DNA of 64,000 nt from an uncultured Clostridia bacterium (GTDB lineage Bacteria > Bacillota > Clostridia > Christensenellales > Aristaeellaceae): the NCBI GenBank assembly GCA_934632155.1, contig CAKTXZ010000002.1, positions 1 to 64,000 of the forward strand. Direction: 5' to 3'. Positions 43,426-52,085 of this stretch are shown piece by piece. The notes under the pieces were generated by a model, which made no database searches, was not told the DNA's origin, and saw only the letters and a list, made by a program, of their open reading frames with translations. Within the stretch, counting starts at the first letter, position 1. Each line of letters opens with the position of its first letter. The position numbers were made by a program, and so were the translations under genes.

Positions 43426-44751
43426 ATGAAAAAGACCATGAGGACGCTTCTGGCCCTGACGCTGGGAATCGCGCTGCTGTGCGGCTGCGCCTGCGCGGAG
43501 GCCGGGCTTGAGAACAAGGAGCTCAACATCGCCATTTTCGAGGGCGGCTACGGATCTTCCTACTGGGAAACCATCGTGGAGCGGTTTGAGGCCGCCTATC
43601 CCGGCGTGAAGGTCAATATGCAGATCAGCCCCCAGATCGGCGACATCATCCGTCCCCAGATCGTTGCGGGCAACGTGCCGGATTTCATCTCCATGAACGA
43701 CAACGACCAGACCGGCGTGCTTCTTTCCCTTATCCGGGAGAACGGGCTGCTGGAGCTGACCGATCTGTTTGAAGGCCCCGGTCTGGATGACGAAACGCCC
43801 CTGAAGGATCAGATGCTCTCCGGCGTGCTCGCCACCGCCAAATGCGCGCCCTACGGCGACGGCAGGGTGTTCATAGCGCCCTTCAACTCCAGCCCCATGG
43901 GTCTGGTATACAACAAAACCCTGTTTGCGGAAAAGGGATATACCCTTCCGGAAACGTGGGATGAGTTCTTCGCCCTGGGCGATCGGGCGAAGGAGGACGG
44001 AATTGCGCTGCTGACCTACGCCGGCATCTATCCGGGGTATATGGAGAGCATGCTGTGGCCCGCCGTCGCGTCTGCCGCCGGCATGGACGGACTGAGCGCC
44101 ATCTCCAACTACCAGCAGGGCGCCTTTTCCACCGACGAGGTGGTCAGGACGCTGGAAAACATCGTCAAAATCGGCGCCGGCGGCTATCTGATGGAAGGCA
44201 CCGTGGCCCTGAATCACACGCAGTCCCAGACCGATATGATGCTCAACAAGGCGCTGTTCATTCCCAACGGCAACTGGATGGAGAACGAGATGAAGGACGC
44301 GCCCCGCGCCGACGGCTTTGAGTTCGGCCTGTGGCACGCCCCTGTGCCGAACGCCGGCGACCGCGCCTATGTCATGTCCAGCGTGGAGCAGTTCTCCATT
44401 CCCGCCAACGCCCGAAACCCGGAGCTGGCCAAGGAATTCCTGCGCTTCCTGTACACCGACGATTCCGTAAAGCTCTTTGCAGAAAAGGCGAACGGCATCT
44501 TCGCCATGAAAGACGGCGCGGAGCTGGCCAAAGAGTATATCTCCTCCGGCGTGTACAACATGAACGACGTCTATGAGCACGGCGACTTCCTGGTGTTCGG
44601 CTTCGCCTCCCTGCCCAAGGGCTGCAAGGTCGTGCCCAATGATGAAATCTTCAACGCCATGACCGACGTGATGACCGGCAATCTGACGGCTCGGCAGTGG
44701 GCGGAACGGGTGGAGGCCGCCTTTACCGAGGTGGCGAATACGCCCATGTAA
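43426..44751 (+). CDS. CUT1-type ABC importer 2: sugar-binding lipoprotein
   Basis: A 441-residue binding protein. The signal sequence ends in a lipobox-like IALLCGC, so Cys at about 22 may be lipidated. Family 1 features are YWETIVERFEAAYPGVKVNMQ near 40, GLVYNKTLFAEKGYTLPETWDEFF near 165 and LAKEFLRFLYTDDSVKLFAEK near 345. GNLTARQWAERVEA near the end is common in N-acetylglucosamine or oligosaccharide binders. AAGGAGG precedes the ATG. It is first in the operon, divergent from kinase 2. The ligand is inferred only to be a carbohydrate. Confidence 0.9.
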   Translation: MKKTMRTLLALTLGIALLCGCACAEAGLENKELNIAIFEGGYGSSYWETIVERFEAAYPGVKVNMQISPQIGDIIRPQIVAGNVPDFISMNDNDQTGVLLSLIRENGLLELTDLFEGPGLDDETPLKDQMLSGVLATAKCAPYGDGRVFIAPFNSSPMGLVYNKTLFAEKGYTLPETWDEFFALGDRAKEDGIALLTYAGIYPGYMESMLWPAVASAAGMDGLSAISNYQQGAFSTDEVVRTLENIVKIGAGGYLMEGTVALNHTQSQTDMMLNKALFIPNGNWMENEMKDAPRADGFEFGLWHAPVPNAGDRAYVMSSVEQFSIPANARNPELAKEFLRFLYTDDSVKLFAEKANGIFAMKDGAELAKEYISSGVYNMNDVYEHGDFLVFGFASLPKGCKVVPNDEIFNAMTDVMTGNLTARQWAERVEAAFTEVANTPM

Positions 44752-44774
44752 CTCTCCCTTCTTTGTATCGCTTC

Positions 44775-44813
44775 AGCTCCCCTGCCCTGCCTTTCTGGGG
44801 CGGGGGAGCTTTT
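44775..44813 (+). terminator. Attenuating terminator between binding protein and permeases
   Basis: AGCTCCCC and GGGGAGCT (about 44775-44782 and 44803-44810), with further GC pairs inside, form a stem followed by TTTTCAG. Placed after the binding-protein gene, it would let that protein be made in excess of the permeases. Confidence 0.65.
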
Positions 44814-44829
44814 CAGAAAGGAGCTTTAT

Positions 44830-45750
44830 ATGACCGGCGCAGCGGTGCCTTCCCCAAAACATCGGAAACTTCCGATCGTGTTTATTCTCGCCAGCGTTGT
44901 TCCGACGCTGATCCTGACGGTTCTGTTCATTGTTATTCCAACCCTGCGGGCGCTGTGGCTGTCCTTCACCGACGCCACCTCTCTGGGGCTCAACAGCCGT
45001 TTTGTGGCGTTTGAGAATTATGCCTATATGCTTCGGGATCGTTATTTCATTTTGGCGCTTGTCAACACGGCCAAGCTGATGGCGGTCGTGCCGGCCGTCA
45101 CCATCGCCCTTGGCGTTGGGCTGGCCTATATGATTTCCCAGTCCAAGCTGAAGGAAAGGGGCCTGTACCGCGCCATCCTGTATTTTCCCAACATCGTCTC
45201 GCTCACGGTGGTGGGCATCATATGGTCGTTTGTTTTTCATCCGAATCTGGGCATTATCAACACCACCCTCAGGGCGATCGGTCTGGAGGGCCTTGCGCGC
45301 CCGTGGCTCGGCGATTCCCGGACAGCCCTGTGGTGCATTGCCGTCACGCTGGTGTGGCAGGCCACGGGCTATTATATGGTCATGCACATTGCCGCCATGG
45401 ACGGCATATCCCCGGAAATCTATGAAGCGGCGAAAATCGACGGGGCCGGAGCGTGGCGGCGGCTGACTTCCATCACGGCGCCGCTGATCAAGGATATTAT
45501 CGGCATCACGTTTGTGCTGGCCTTATCCGGCACGCTCAACCTGAGCTTTACCCTCTCCAAGGTTATGACCGGGGGCGGGCCCAACGGCGCCTCCTCGGTG
45601 CTTTTGCAGTATATGTATCAGCAGGGCTTTATGCGCGGCAACTTTGGCTACGCCATGTCCATCACGGTCTTTACGCTGACGCTGTCCGTTTTGCTCTCGG
45701 GCCTTTCGCGGCGGATGACCAGCGAAAAGAAGGAAGGTGTCGGACGATGA
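44830..45750 (+). CDS. CUT1-type ABC importer 2: permease (MalF-like)
   Basis: A 306-residue, six-helix permease. The EAA loop reads YEAAKIDGAGAWRRLTSITAP, and the family segment LSKVMTGGGPNGASSVLLQYMYQQGF lies near 245. AGAAAGGAG precedes the ATG. Its stop overlaps the next ATG (ATGA), so the two permeases are translated together. Confidence 0.92.
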   Translation: MTGAAVPSPKHRKLPIVFILASVVPTLILTVLFIVIPTLRALWLSFTDATSLGLNSRFVAFENYAYMLRDRYFILALVNTAKLMAVVPAVTIALGVGLAYMISQSKLKERGLYRAILYFPNIVSLTVVGIIWSFVFHPNLGIINTTLRAIGLEGLARPWLGDSRTALWCIAVTLVWQATGYYMVMHIAAMDGISPEIYEAAKIDGAGAWRRLTSITAPLIKDIIGITFVLALSGTLNLSFTLSKVMTGGGPNGASSVLLQYMYQQGFMRGNFGYAMSITVFTLTLSVLLSGLSRRMTSEKKEGVGR

Positions 45751-46601
45751 AAAGCAGCACCCGCGAAAAGCGCGCCGCCGCCTGCGCGAGCCGGGCGGTT
45801 CGAATCCTTCTGATTTTGGTTTCGCTCCTGATGCTTTACCCGCTGATCTGGAACGTCTATTCTTCCTTCAAGACGAATCAGGAGTTTTTGGGGAACGCTT
45901 TTTCCCTTCCCGCCTCGCTGGAATGGGACAACTATGCCCGCGCGATATCGAAATCCCGCCTGCCGGAAAACGTGGGCAACTCGCTGCTGCTGATCGCAGT
46001 CACCCTGACGGTGATGGTGCTTTGCGTGATCCCCTGCTCCTATTGTCTGGCGCGATACCGCTTTTTCGGCGCAAAAATGCTGCTGCACGTGCAGATGGCG
46101 GCGATCTTCATTCAGGCGACGGTCATTATGGTGCCCCTGTTTTTGCAAATGAATATGCTGGGATGGCTGAACAACCGTCTGGCCCTTGGCGTTTTATACG
46201 CCACGATGCAGTTTCCCTTCTCCATTTTTCTGCTGTGCGGCTTCCTGCGCTCCGTTCCGGCGGATTACGACGAAGCGGCGATGATCGACGGCTGCGGCCC
46301 TTTGAAAACGCTGCTTTACGTGGTGGCGCCCATGGCCAAGGCCGGGCTGATAACCATTGGAATGATTACGGCCATGAGCGTGTGGAACGAGTATCCGATG
46401 GCGCTGGTCATGCTGACTGACCCCGGAAAGCAGACCCTGCCCGTAGGCTTGGCCGTACTCTATGAGGTGCAGCGCTATGCGACCGACTGGACGGCGCTGT
46501 TTGCCGCGCTGGTATTAGCGCTGATCCCCACGCTGCTCCTGTTCCTGACGGGACAAAAGCAGCTGATTCAGGGGATGAATATGGGCGGGCTGAAAGGATG
46601 A
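45747..46601 (+). CDS. CUT1-type ABC importer 2: permease (MalG-like)
   Basis: A 284-residue, six-helix permease. The EAA loop reads YDEAAMIDGCGPLKTLLYVVAP, and the C-terminal LTGQKQLIQGMNMGGLKG is typical of the MalG/AraQ group. ATG at 45747 overlaps the upstream stop and AAGGAAGG lies just before. It is the last gene of operon 2; no ATPase gene follows. Confidence 0.92.
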   Translation: MKSSTREKRAAACASRAVRILLILVSLLMLYPLIWNVYSSFKTNQEFLGNAFSLPASLEWDNYARAISKSRLPENVGNSLLLIAVTLTVMVLCVIPCSYCLARYRFFGAKMLLHVQMAAIFIQATVIMVPLFLQMNMLGWLNNRLALGVLYATMQFPFSIFLLCGFLRSVPADYDEAAMIDGCGPLKTLLYVVAPMAKAGLITIGMITAMSVWNEYPMALVMLTDPGKQTLPVGLAVLYEVQRYATDWTALFAALVLALIPTLLLFLTGQKQLIQGMNMGGLKG

Positions 46602-46719
46602 GCGGCCCCTGAGCGGATCGCTCAGGCAATGAGCTGTCCATCGCCTGCAGCCGGCCGTCATGAACGGGGGAACCATCGTAACGGGAAAAGCGAAGCGGAA
46701 CCGGAAAATCAACGGACAG

Positions 46720-46940
46720 GCCACCGGCTCAGCCGGTGGCCTGCGTGTCAAAAAACTACGTTTTTGACTCGTTCCCTGCAGAATGAAGGACCTTATCCGG
46801 CAGGACGGGGCTGCAAAAGCTCTCCCGCCAGGCAAAGCCGGGCGATACGAATCAAAAGGAAGGGCTGGCCGCCCTTCCTTGCGTCCCGTAAGCTTGCGCG
46901 CTCCTTTTTTGGCAGTCTGACCACCGGCTTAGCCGGTGGT
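46720..46940. repeat. Dispersed hairpin repeat, copy B, framed by two near-identical palindromes
   Basis: GCCACCGGCT-C-AGCCGGTGGC (46720-46740) and ACCACCGGCT-T-AGCCGGTGGT (46920-46940) bracket a 200-base element. Inside, AAGGAAGGGC (46856-46865) pairs with 46871-46880. The stretch 46,835-46,915 matches copy A at 17.5 kb in the opposite orientation, including CAGACTG and GCCGGGCGATACGAAT. The second palindrome supplies the lacI stop codon. No gene is supported in 46602-46928. Confidence 0.7.
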
Positions 46941-47945
46941 TTTGATTTTCTTTACGCTTTCTCTTTCGACCAGCCAGACGTCCAGCAGCGTACGTTCGGG
47001 GGGCAGCGCCTTTTGGCGAATGTGGCGCATCAGCATATCGACAACCAACGAGGCCTTTTGCGTGATATCCTGCGCCAGCGTGGTAAGCGGCGGATACGCG
47101 ATTTCCGCAATGGGCAGATTATCGAAGCCGAGAACGGACACGGTATCGGGGATGCTGACATGCATCCTGTGCAGCGTTTGCATCAGCTGCACCGCTACGC
47201 GATCCGACGTGCAGAAGAATGCGGTTGGCGCCTCTTGCTTTGACAGCATGCCGCTGAGCAATTCCTCGTTTACGGCGGCCAGCGGCGTGGAAATAATATG
47301 CTCGTTCGGCAATTGAATATGATACTGCTGAAGACCCGCCTTGAAGCCCAGCAGGCGGTGCTGGTCAACCTCGCTGTCCTCCAGATAGTTGGCGATGAAG
47401 GCGACATGGCGATGACCCATCCTGGCCAGATATTCGCCGGCCATCTGGCCGCCTGCGGCGTCGTCAACCCCCACGTGGTTGATGCCGGAAATGCGAAAAT
47501 AGCAATCCGTGAATACCGTGGGGATGGCGGGCAGCGCACGAATGCGCTGCAGATGCTTGCTGAAGGAGCCGTTGAAGACGGCTCCCGCCACATTCCATCC
47601 GCGCAGATCATTCTCGACGGCCTGAAAATCGTCCGTAAAGCGAATGAGCGGGTAATAGCCGTTTCGATACAGTTCCGTCGTCAGCGCGCCCACATATTCC
47701 GCCGTGTAGGGATTCCGGAAGATGTTTTCATTTTCGTGCGCTTGCACAATGATGGCGATCACATGGGATTCCCGATGCGCAAGCGACCGGGCGGCCTGAT
47801 TGGGCACATAGCCGGAGGCCTGTATAAGGGCCTGAATGCGGCTGACGGTATCCGAGGATACCCTTTTGTGGTTTCCGTTGATTACGTTTGATACGGTTGC
47901 CACGCTTACGCCGGCGGCCTGAGCAATTTCCTTCAATGTTTTCAT
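46929..47945 (-). CDS. LacI-family transcriptional repressor
   Basis: A 338-residue repressor. The N-terminal helix-turn-helix and hinge helix read TLKEIAQAAGVSVATVSNVI and QAARSLAHRESHVI. A periplasmic-binding-protein-like effector domain follows (AFIANYLEDSEVDQHRLLGF, PTAFFCTSDRVAVQLM, SVLGFDNLPIAEIAYPPLTT). ATG at 47945 follows GAGGG. It is divergent from importer operon 3 and two perfect inverted operator copies lie between them, so it should repress that operon and itself until a sugar binds. Its stop codon lies in a repeat palindrome. Confidence 0.93.
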   Translation of the reverse strand: MKTLKEIAQAAGVSVATVSNVINGNHKRVSSDTVSRIQALIQASGYVPNQAARSLAHRESHVIAIIVQAHENENIFRNPYTAEYVGALTTELYRNGYYPLIRFTDDFQAVENDLRGWNVAGAVFNGSFSKHLQRIRALPAIPTVFTDCYFRISGINHVGVDDAAGGQMAGEYLARMGHRHVAFIANYLEDSEVDQHRLLGFKAGLQQYHIQLPNEHIISTPLAAVNEELLSGMLSKQEAPTAFFCTSDRVAVQLMQTLHRMHVSIPDTVSVLGFDNLPIAEIAYPPLTTLAQDITQKASLVVDMLMRHIRQKALPPERTLLDVWLVERESVKKIKTTG

Positions 47946-47976
47946 AAGCATCCCTCGCCTCGCATGATACAAAACG

Positions 47977-48006
47977 ATTATAACATATCCCATGTGCCAA
48001 AATCAA
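47977..48006 (-). promoter_or_regulatory. Promoter of the LacI-type repressor
   Basis: On the minus strand TTGATT (complement of 48001-48006), 18 bases, TATAAT (47977-47982), with an extended TG before the -10. Confidence 0.65.
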
Positions 48007-48016
48007 GGTGTAAACG

Positions 48017-48033
48017 AGTAAAACGCTTAATCT
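48017..48033 (-). promoter_or_regulatory. Operator O1 (LacI-type)
   Basis: AGTAAAACGCTTAATCT at 48017-48033 is the exact reverse complement of 48189-48205. The AAACGCTT/AAGCGTTT core with central CG is typical for LacI-family sites. It lies ten bases upstream of the repressor gene's -35. A further partial match (TACGCTTATT) lies at 48041-48050. Confidence 0.75.
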
Positions 48034-48081
48034 TTTTCAATACGCTTATTCGATGCAAATCGACAGAATACGACATGTAAA

Positions 48082-48107
48082 AATGTAAAAAACGGCAGTT
48101 TTACATT
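48082..48107. promoter_or_regulatory. Inverted repeat between the two operators
   Basis: AATGTAAAA (48082-48090) and TTTTACATT (48099-48107) are perfect 9-bp arms with an 8-base spacer. It could bind a second regulator or fold as a small hairpin. Confidence 0.5.
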
Positions 48108-48153
48108 GAAATAGACGCATTAAAATCGGGCGTAAAAAATATTGCGCCGGTAC

Positions 48154-48205
48154 TTGACAGATGGCTGAAGGCGTGGTATATTTTCAATAGATTAAGCGTT
48201 TTACT
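48154..48205 (+). promoter_or_regulatory. Promoter and operator O2 of importer operon 3
   Basis: TTGACA (48154-48159), exactly 17 bases, TATATT (48177-48182). The operator AGATTAAGCGTTTTACT (48189-48205) starts at the predicted first transcribed base, so a bound repressor would block initiation. Confidence 0.85.
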
Positions 48206-48223
48206 TGTAAGGGAGTGATTCCT

Positions 48224-49195
48224 GTGAAAGCGACCGTGGGCAGGGCTTACGTGCGGCGGGAGGAAGTTCCTGTAAAGGAATCCCTGTGCAGGGCCTGCAG
48301 GCAGATTGGGCACAACTGGGGGCTGTATCTTCTCCTGCTTCCTTCTCTGACGCTGCTGATCCTGTTTTCCTATAAGCCCATGTACGGCGTCGTCATCGCC
48401 TTCAAAAACTACAAAAACGCGCTGGGAATTACCGGCAGCCCATGGGCCGCTCCGCTTTTCAAATATTTCGAAAAGTTCTTCAAGTCCTATCAATTTGGCA
48501 CGACGATTCGCAATACGCTGGCGTTGAACCTATACAGCCTGCTGGCCGGATTTCCTATTCCCATCCTATTGGCGCTCATGATTAATCAAATTACCGCCAA
48601 GCGCTTTCGCAAGGGCTTTCAAACAGTTCTCTATCTGCCGCATTTCATTTCAACCGTTGTCATGGTCGGCCTTCTGCTGATTTGGCTGTCGCCCTCGCGC
48701 GGCCTGCTGGGCGCAATGTACGGCTTGTTCGGCAAAACCGCGCCCAACATCATGGGGGAGGCGGGCGCGTTTCGCAGCATCTATGTGTGGTCCGACATAT
48801 GGCAGCATGCCGGGTGGGATTCCATCATCTTCCTGGCGGCGCTGTCCTCCATCGACCCCACGCTCTACGAGGCGGCCGTTGTGGACGGCGCGTCCCGCCT
48901 GCAAAAGCAGCTCTACATCGATTTGCCGCTGCTGCTTCCCACGGCGAGCATCATGCTGATTTTACGCGCGGGCGGCATGATGAACGTGGGCTTTGAGAAG
49001 GTGTTCCTGATGCAAAACAGCCTGAACATGCCGACCAGCGAGGTGATTGCCACCTACGTATACAAAATGGGCCTGAAAAGCAACCAGTATTCCCTTTCCA
49101 CGGCCGTCAACCTGTTCAACAATGTGATTAACTTCGCGCTACTGATTATTGTAAACGGCGTTACAAAAAAGCTTGGCGAAACCAGCCTGTGGTAA
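48224..49195 (+). CDS. CUT1-type ABC importer 3: permease (LplB-like)
   Basis: A 323-residue, six-helix permease. The first helix region is LYLLLLPSLTLLILFSYKPMYG and the EAA loop is YEAAVVDGASRLQKQLYIDLP. The GTG at 48224 is chosen because AAGGGAG stands eight bases before it; the GTG at 48215 lies within that site. It is the first gene of the LacI-controlled operon. Confidence 0.9.
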   Translation: MKATVGRAYVRREEVPVKESLCRACRQIGHNWGLYLLLLPSLTLLILFSYKPMYGVVIAFKNYKNALGITGSPWAAPLFKYFEKFFKSYQFGTTIRNTLALNLYSLLAGFPIPILLALMINQITAKRFRKGFQTVLYLPHFISTVVMVGLLLIWLSPSRGLLGAMYGLFGKTAPNIMGEAGAFRSIYVWSDIWQHAGWDSIIFLAALSSIDPTLYEAAVVDGASRLQKQLYIDLPLLLPTASIMLILRAGGMMNVGFEKVFLMQNSLNMPTSEVIATYVYKMGLKSNQYSLSTAVNLFNNVINFALLIIVNGVTKKLGETSLW

Positions 49196-49207
49196 GGGGG
49201 AGTAGAG

Positions 49208-50107
49208 TTGCTGCACGTGCGTCAAAAGGTTCGGTCGCAGCGAAGCGACGTGGCGTTCAACATCATCCTGTACGCCGCCTGTACGCTGCTGCTTCTGCTG
49301 ATTCTGTATCCGCTGTGGTTTATCGTGATCGCTTCCTTCTCCGATCCTTCGGCCGTTGCGGGCGGCCACGTATGGCTGCTGCCGGTTGGGTTTACGCTGG
49401 ATGGCTATGAGGAATTGCTCAAGCAGGCGAACGTGTGGATCGGATACCGCAACACCATTACCTACACCCTTGTGGGCACGCTGATCGCGCTGGCCGTCAA
49501 TATTCCGGCGGCCTACGCCCTATCCCGCCGGGATTTATGGGGGCGAAGGGCGCTGATGGGGCTGTACGTGTTCACCATGTTTTTTTCCGGCGGCCTGATT
49601 CCCACGTTCTTGACCATTCAGCAGGTCGGCCTGTACAACACCTTCTGGGTGATGGTGCTTCCCTTCTCCGTGAGCGCGTATAACATCATCGTCGCCCGTA
49701 CCTTTTTCCAAAACAGCCTTCCCGCCGAGCTTTGGGACGCTGCGCAGGTGGATGGCTGCGGCAACCTGAGGTTCTTCTTTACCATGGCGCTTCCGCTGTC
49801 CAAGGCGGTGGTTTCCGTCATTGCCCTCTGGACGGCGGTCGGCCAGTGGAATTCCTACTTTAACGCGCTGATTTATATCCGCGACAGCAGCCTGCACCCG
49901 CTGCAGCTGATTATGCGGAACATTCTGATTACCAACCAGAGCTTTGCGGCGCTTGGCACGGGCGAGGCGGCCATTATCGCCATGCGCAAGGCGAATCTGG
50001 TGCGCTATGCCATGATTATTGTATCCACGGTTCCGATTATGTGCGTGTATCCCTTCATTCAGAAATACTTCGATCAGGGCGTGATGATCGGCTCGATCAA
50101 GGGATGA
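49208..50107 (+). CDS. CUT1-type ABC importer 3: permease (LplC-like)
   Basis: A 299-residue, six-helix permease. The EAA-like loop reads LWDAAQVDGCGNLRFFFTMALP, with Asp replacing the first Glu-Ala, and the end PFIQKYFDQGVMIGSIKG is LplC-typical. The start is TTG at 49208 with AAGGGGGAG upstream; no ATG or GTG in frame fits better. It lies 12 bases after its partner. Confidence 0.9.
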   Translation: MLHVRQKVRSQRSDVAFNIILYAACTLLLLLILYPLWFIVIASFSDPSAVAGGHVWLLPVGFTLDGYEELLKQANVWIGYRNTITYTLVGTLIALAVNIPAAYALSRRDLWGRRALMGLYVFTMFFSGGLIPTFLTIQQVGLYNTFWVMVLPFSVSAYNIIVARTFFQNSLPAELWDAAQVDGCGNLRFFFTMALPLSKAVVSVIALWTAVGQWNSYFNALIYIRDSSLHPLQLIMRNILITNQSFAALGTGEAAIIAMRKANLVRYAMIIVSTVPIMCVYPFIQKYFDQGVMIGSIKG

Positions 50108-50289
50108 TGCGATTTCGGGCCTTTTAACGTATCGTTTCAGGGACTGCGCCGGGCAGGGCAGTGGGCGTGCGCCCCGCCTTGCTTGGTTGCGCGGAATAAA
50201 AGCGCGCGCCGCGTTTGGACTTGAGAATCGTATGACGCCGAACCTGAACGGCAGTTTCAGCCGTTTGGAAATAAAAGGAGGTTTTGTCG

Positions 50290-51861
50290 ATGAAGAAGCT
50301 CGTATCTCTGTTCCTTGCCCTGCTGCTTACGCTTTCGTGCGCGGCGGCCATGGCGGAAGCCCCCGGTTTCCATGCCGAGGGGATGCCGATTGTGGATGAA
50401 CCCATCACCATCAAGGTGCTGACCATGCGTTGGGCGGACATGGGCGATTCCTTCGCCACCAACCCCTTCCTGGTTAATCTGGAAAAGGAATCCAACGTTA
50501 AGATTGACTGGCAGATCGTCTCCTCCAACGACTGGGGCGATCAGAAGCCCATCCTGCTGGCCGGCGGCACGGACGTGCTGCCCGAGGTTGTGCTCGGCTT
50601 CCAGACCTTTAACGAGGCCGACATCATGAGCAACGTGGAATACTTCATTCCGCTGGAGGATCTGATTGAGCAGTATATGCCCAACCTGACGAAGGCGTTT
50701 GAAGAGATGCCTGCGCTCAAGGCGATTTCCACCTCCGCCGACGGGCATATCTATTCCCTGCCTTCCCGCATGCCCAAGCGCCCCATCGCCTGCAATGTGC
50801 CCGTTATCAACATGCAGTGGCTCAAAAACCTGAACCTTGAGGTGCCCAACACCATCGAGGAACTGGAAGCGGTGCTGACCGCCTTCAAAGAACAGGACGC
50901 GAACGGCAACGGCGACCCGAACGACGAAATTCCCTTCACCAGCATCGGTCTGGGCGAAGATTTCTTCATGCCCTTTGGCATCAACGATCCCAACGGCACC
51001 GGCTTCATCATCAACGAAGACGGCTCCGCCTCCTACCTCTACACCAGCGAAAAGTACAAGGAAGGCCTCAAATGGGCGCACAAGCTGTACGCCGCCGGCC
51101 TGATTGACAACGAAACCTTCACGCAGGATCAGGTTATCCGCGACGCGAAGTGCGACGATCCCGAGGTTTCCCGCGTCGGCTTTGGCTACGCGTGGAGCTA
51201 TGACGCGATCTTCCGCCGCTGGATGAACGAATACGCCGTCATCGCGCCGCTGGCCGGCCCCGACGGCAATCGCTATCAGCATGGCGACAAGAACGGCGTG
51301 TCCTCCCTCAAATCCAACCAGCTGTCCATTACCACCGTTTGCAGGTATCCCGAGGTGGTGCTGCGCTGGGCCGATCAATTCTACACCGGCGAAGCCAGCA
51401 TCCAGAATTTCTGGGGCGGTCTGGGGGAAGTGACCACCGCCAACGGCGACGGCACCTATTCCCTGAACAATCCGCCCGAGGGCACCAGCGCCGACGCCTG
51501 GTACTGGGCGCGCTCCCTGCGCGACTTCGGCCCCAAGTATTCCTCGCTGGAGTTTGACAGCAAGATCATTCTGGATCCCACGCAGGGCGACGGCCTGAAG
51601 GTCGCCATGGATGCGCAGACCGCTCAGTATGTCACCGACTGCTTCCCCGAGCTCAAGTATACCCCCGAGGAATATGACGAGATTTCCTACCTGAACGCCA
51701 ATATCCGGAGCTACGTGGACACCATGCGCGCCCAGTGGGTCACCAATGGCGGCATTGACGAGGGCTGGGACGCCTATGTGGCGCAGCTGAATGAAATGGG
51801 CCTTGAGGATCTGTGCGCCATCTATCTGAACGCGTACGCCCGCTATCAGCAGAGCAAGTAA
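50290..51861 (+). CDS. CUT1-type ABC importer 3: sugar-binding protein
   Basis: A 523-residue exported binding protein. The signal sequence MKKLVSLFLALLLTLSCAAA has a lipobox-like LTLSC, so lipid attachment is possible. Features of the LplA/YtcQ group are WQIVSSNDWGDQKPILLAGG near 75, YSLPSRMPKRP near 155 and a DANGNGDPNDEIPFT metal-binding-like loop near 202. AAGGAGG precedes ATG at 50290. A hairpin follows before the glycosidase genes, whose products may process the imported sugar. Confidence 0.9.
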   Translation: MKKLVSLFLALLLTLSCAAAMAEAPGFHAEGMPIVDEPITIKVLTMRWADMGDSFATNPFLVNLEKESNVKIDWQIVSSNDWGDQKPILLAGGTDVLPEVVLGFQTFNEADIMSNVEYFIPLEDLIEQYMPNLTKAFEEMPALKAISTSADGHIYSLPSRMPKRPIACNVPVINMQWLKNLNLEVPNTIEELEAVLTAFKEQDANGNGDPNDEIPFTSIGLGEDFFMPFGINDPNGTGFIINEDGSASYLYTSEKYKEGLKWAHKLYAAGLIDNETFTQDQVIRDAKCDDPEVSRVGFGYAWSYDAIFRRWMNEYAVIAPLAGPDGNRYQHGDKNGVSSLKSNQLSITTVCRYPEVVLRWADQFYTGEASIQNFWGGLGEVTTANGDGTYSLNNPPEGTSADAWYWARSLRDFGPKYSSLEFDSKIILDPTQGDGLKVAMDAQTAQYVTDCFPELKYTPEEYDEISYLNANIRSYVDTMRAQWVTNGGIDEGWDAYVAQLNEMGLEDLCAIYLNAYARYQQSK

Positions 51862-52015
51862 CGCTTCGGCCGAATGCGGCGTTCGCTTGCGCCTTTCCCT
51901 CCGCCATTGCTTCCCTTCGGTCAACGCAGCGGCGTTGCTTCTCCCTTCGTTTGACCCGGCCGGAGCGAAGAATGCGCTTTGCATAGCGCCGCATGGGGCC
52001 TGAGAATCACATAAG

Positions 52016-52057
52016 GACGGCGGATGCGGATGGAACAAACCATTCGCATCCGCCGTC
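52016..52057 (+). terminator. Long stem-loop between binding protein and GH31 genes
   Basis: An 18-bp stem (52016-52033 with 52040-52057, GACGGCGGATGCG then ATGG) has one mismatch and a 6-base loop. TGACAAAAAAG follows, not a T run. It may stabilise the upstream mRNA or attenuate the downstream part rather than fully terminate. Confidence 0.6.
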
Positions 52058-52085
52058 TGACAAAAAAGAAGAAGGACGGATCGAT

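Noticed and set aside
45795..45815. tRNA-like T-loop GGTTCGAATCC
   Set aside because: It lies inside the MalG-like permease gene (encoding VRILLIL) and no cloverleaf can be built around it. I saw no tRNA gene in the window.
46629..47243. 204-codon plus-strand frame over the repeat and the end of lacI
   Set aside because: Half is antisense to lacI and half is the repeat element; the shared KRKGWPPFLAS string with a frame at 17.5 kb is the translated hairpin repeat.
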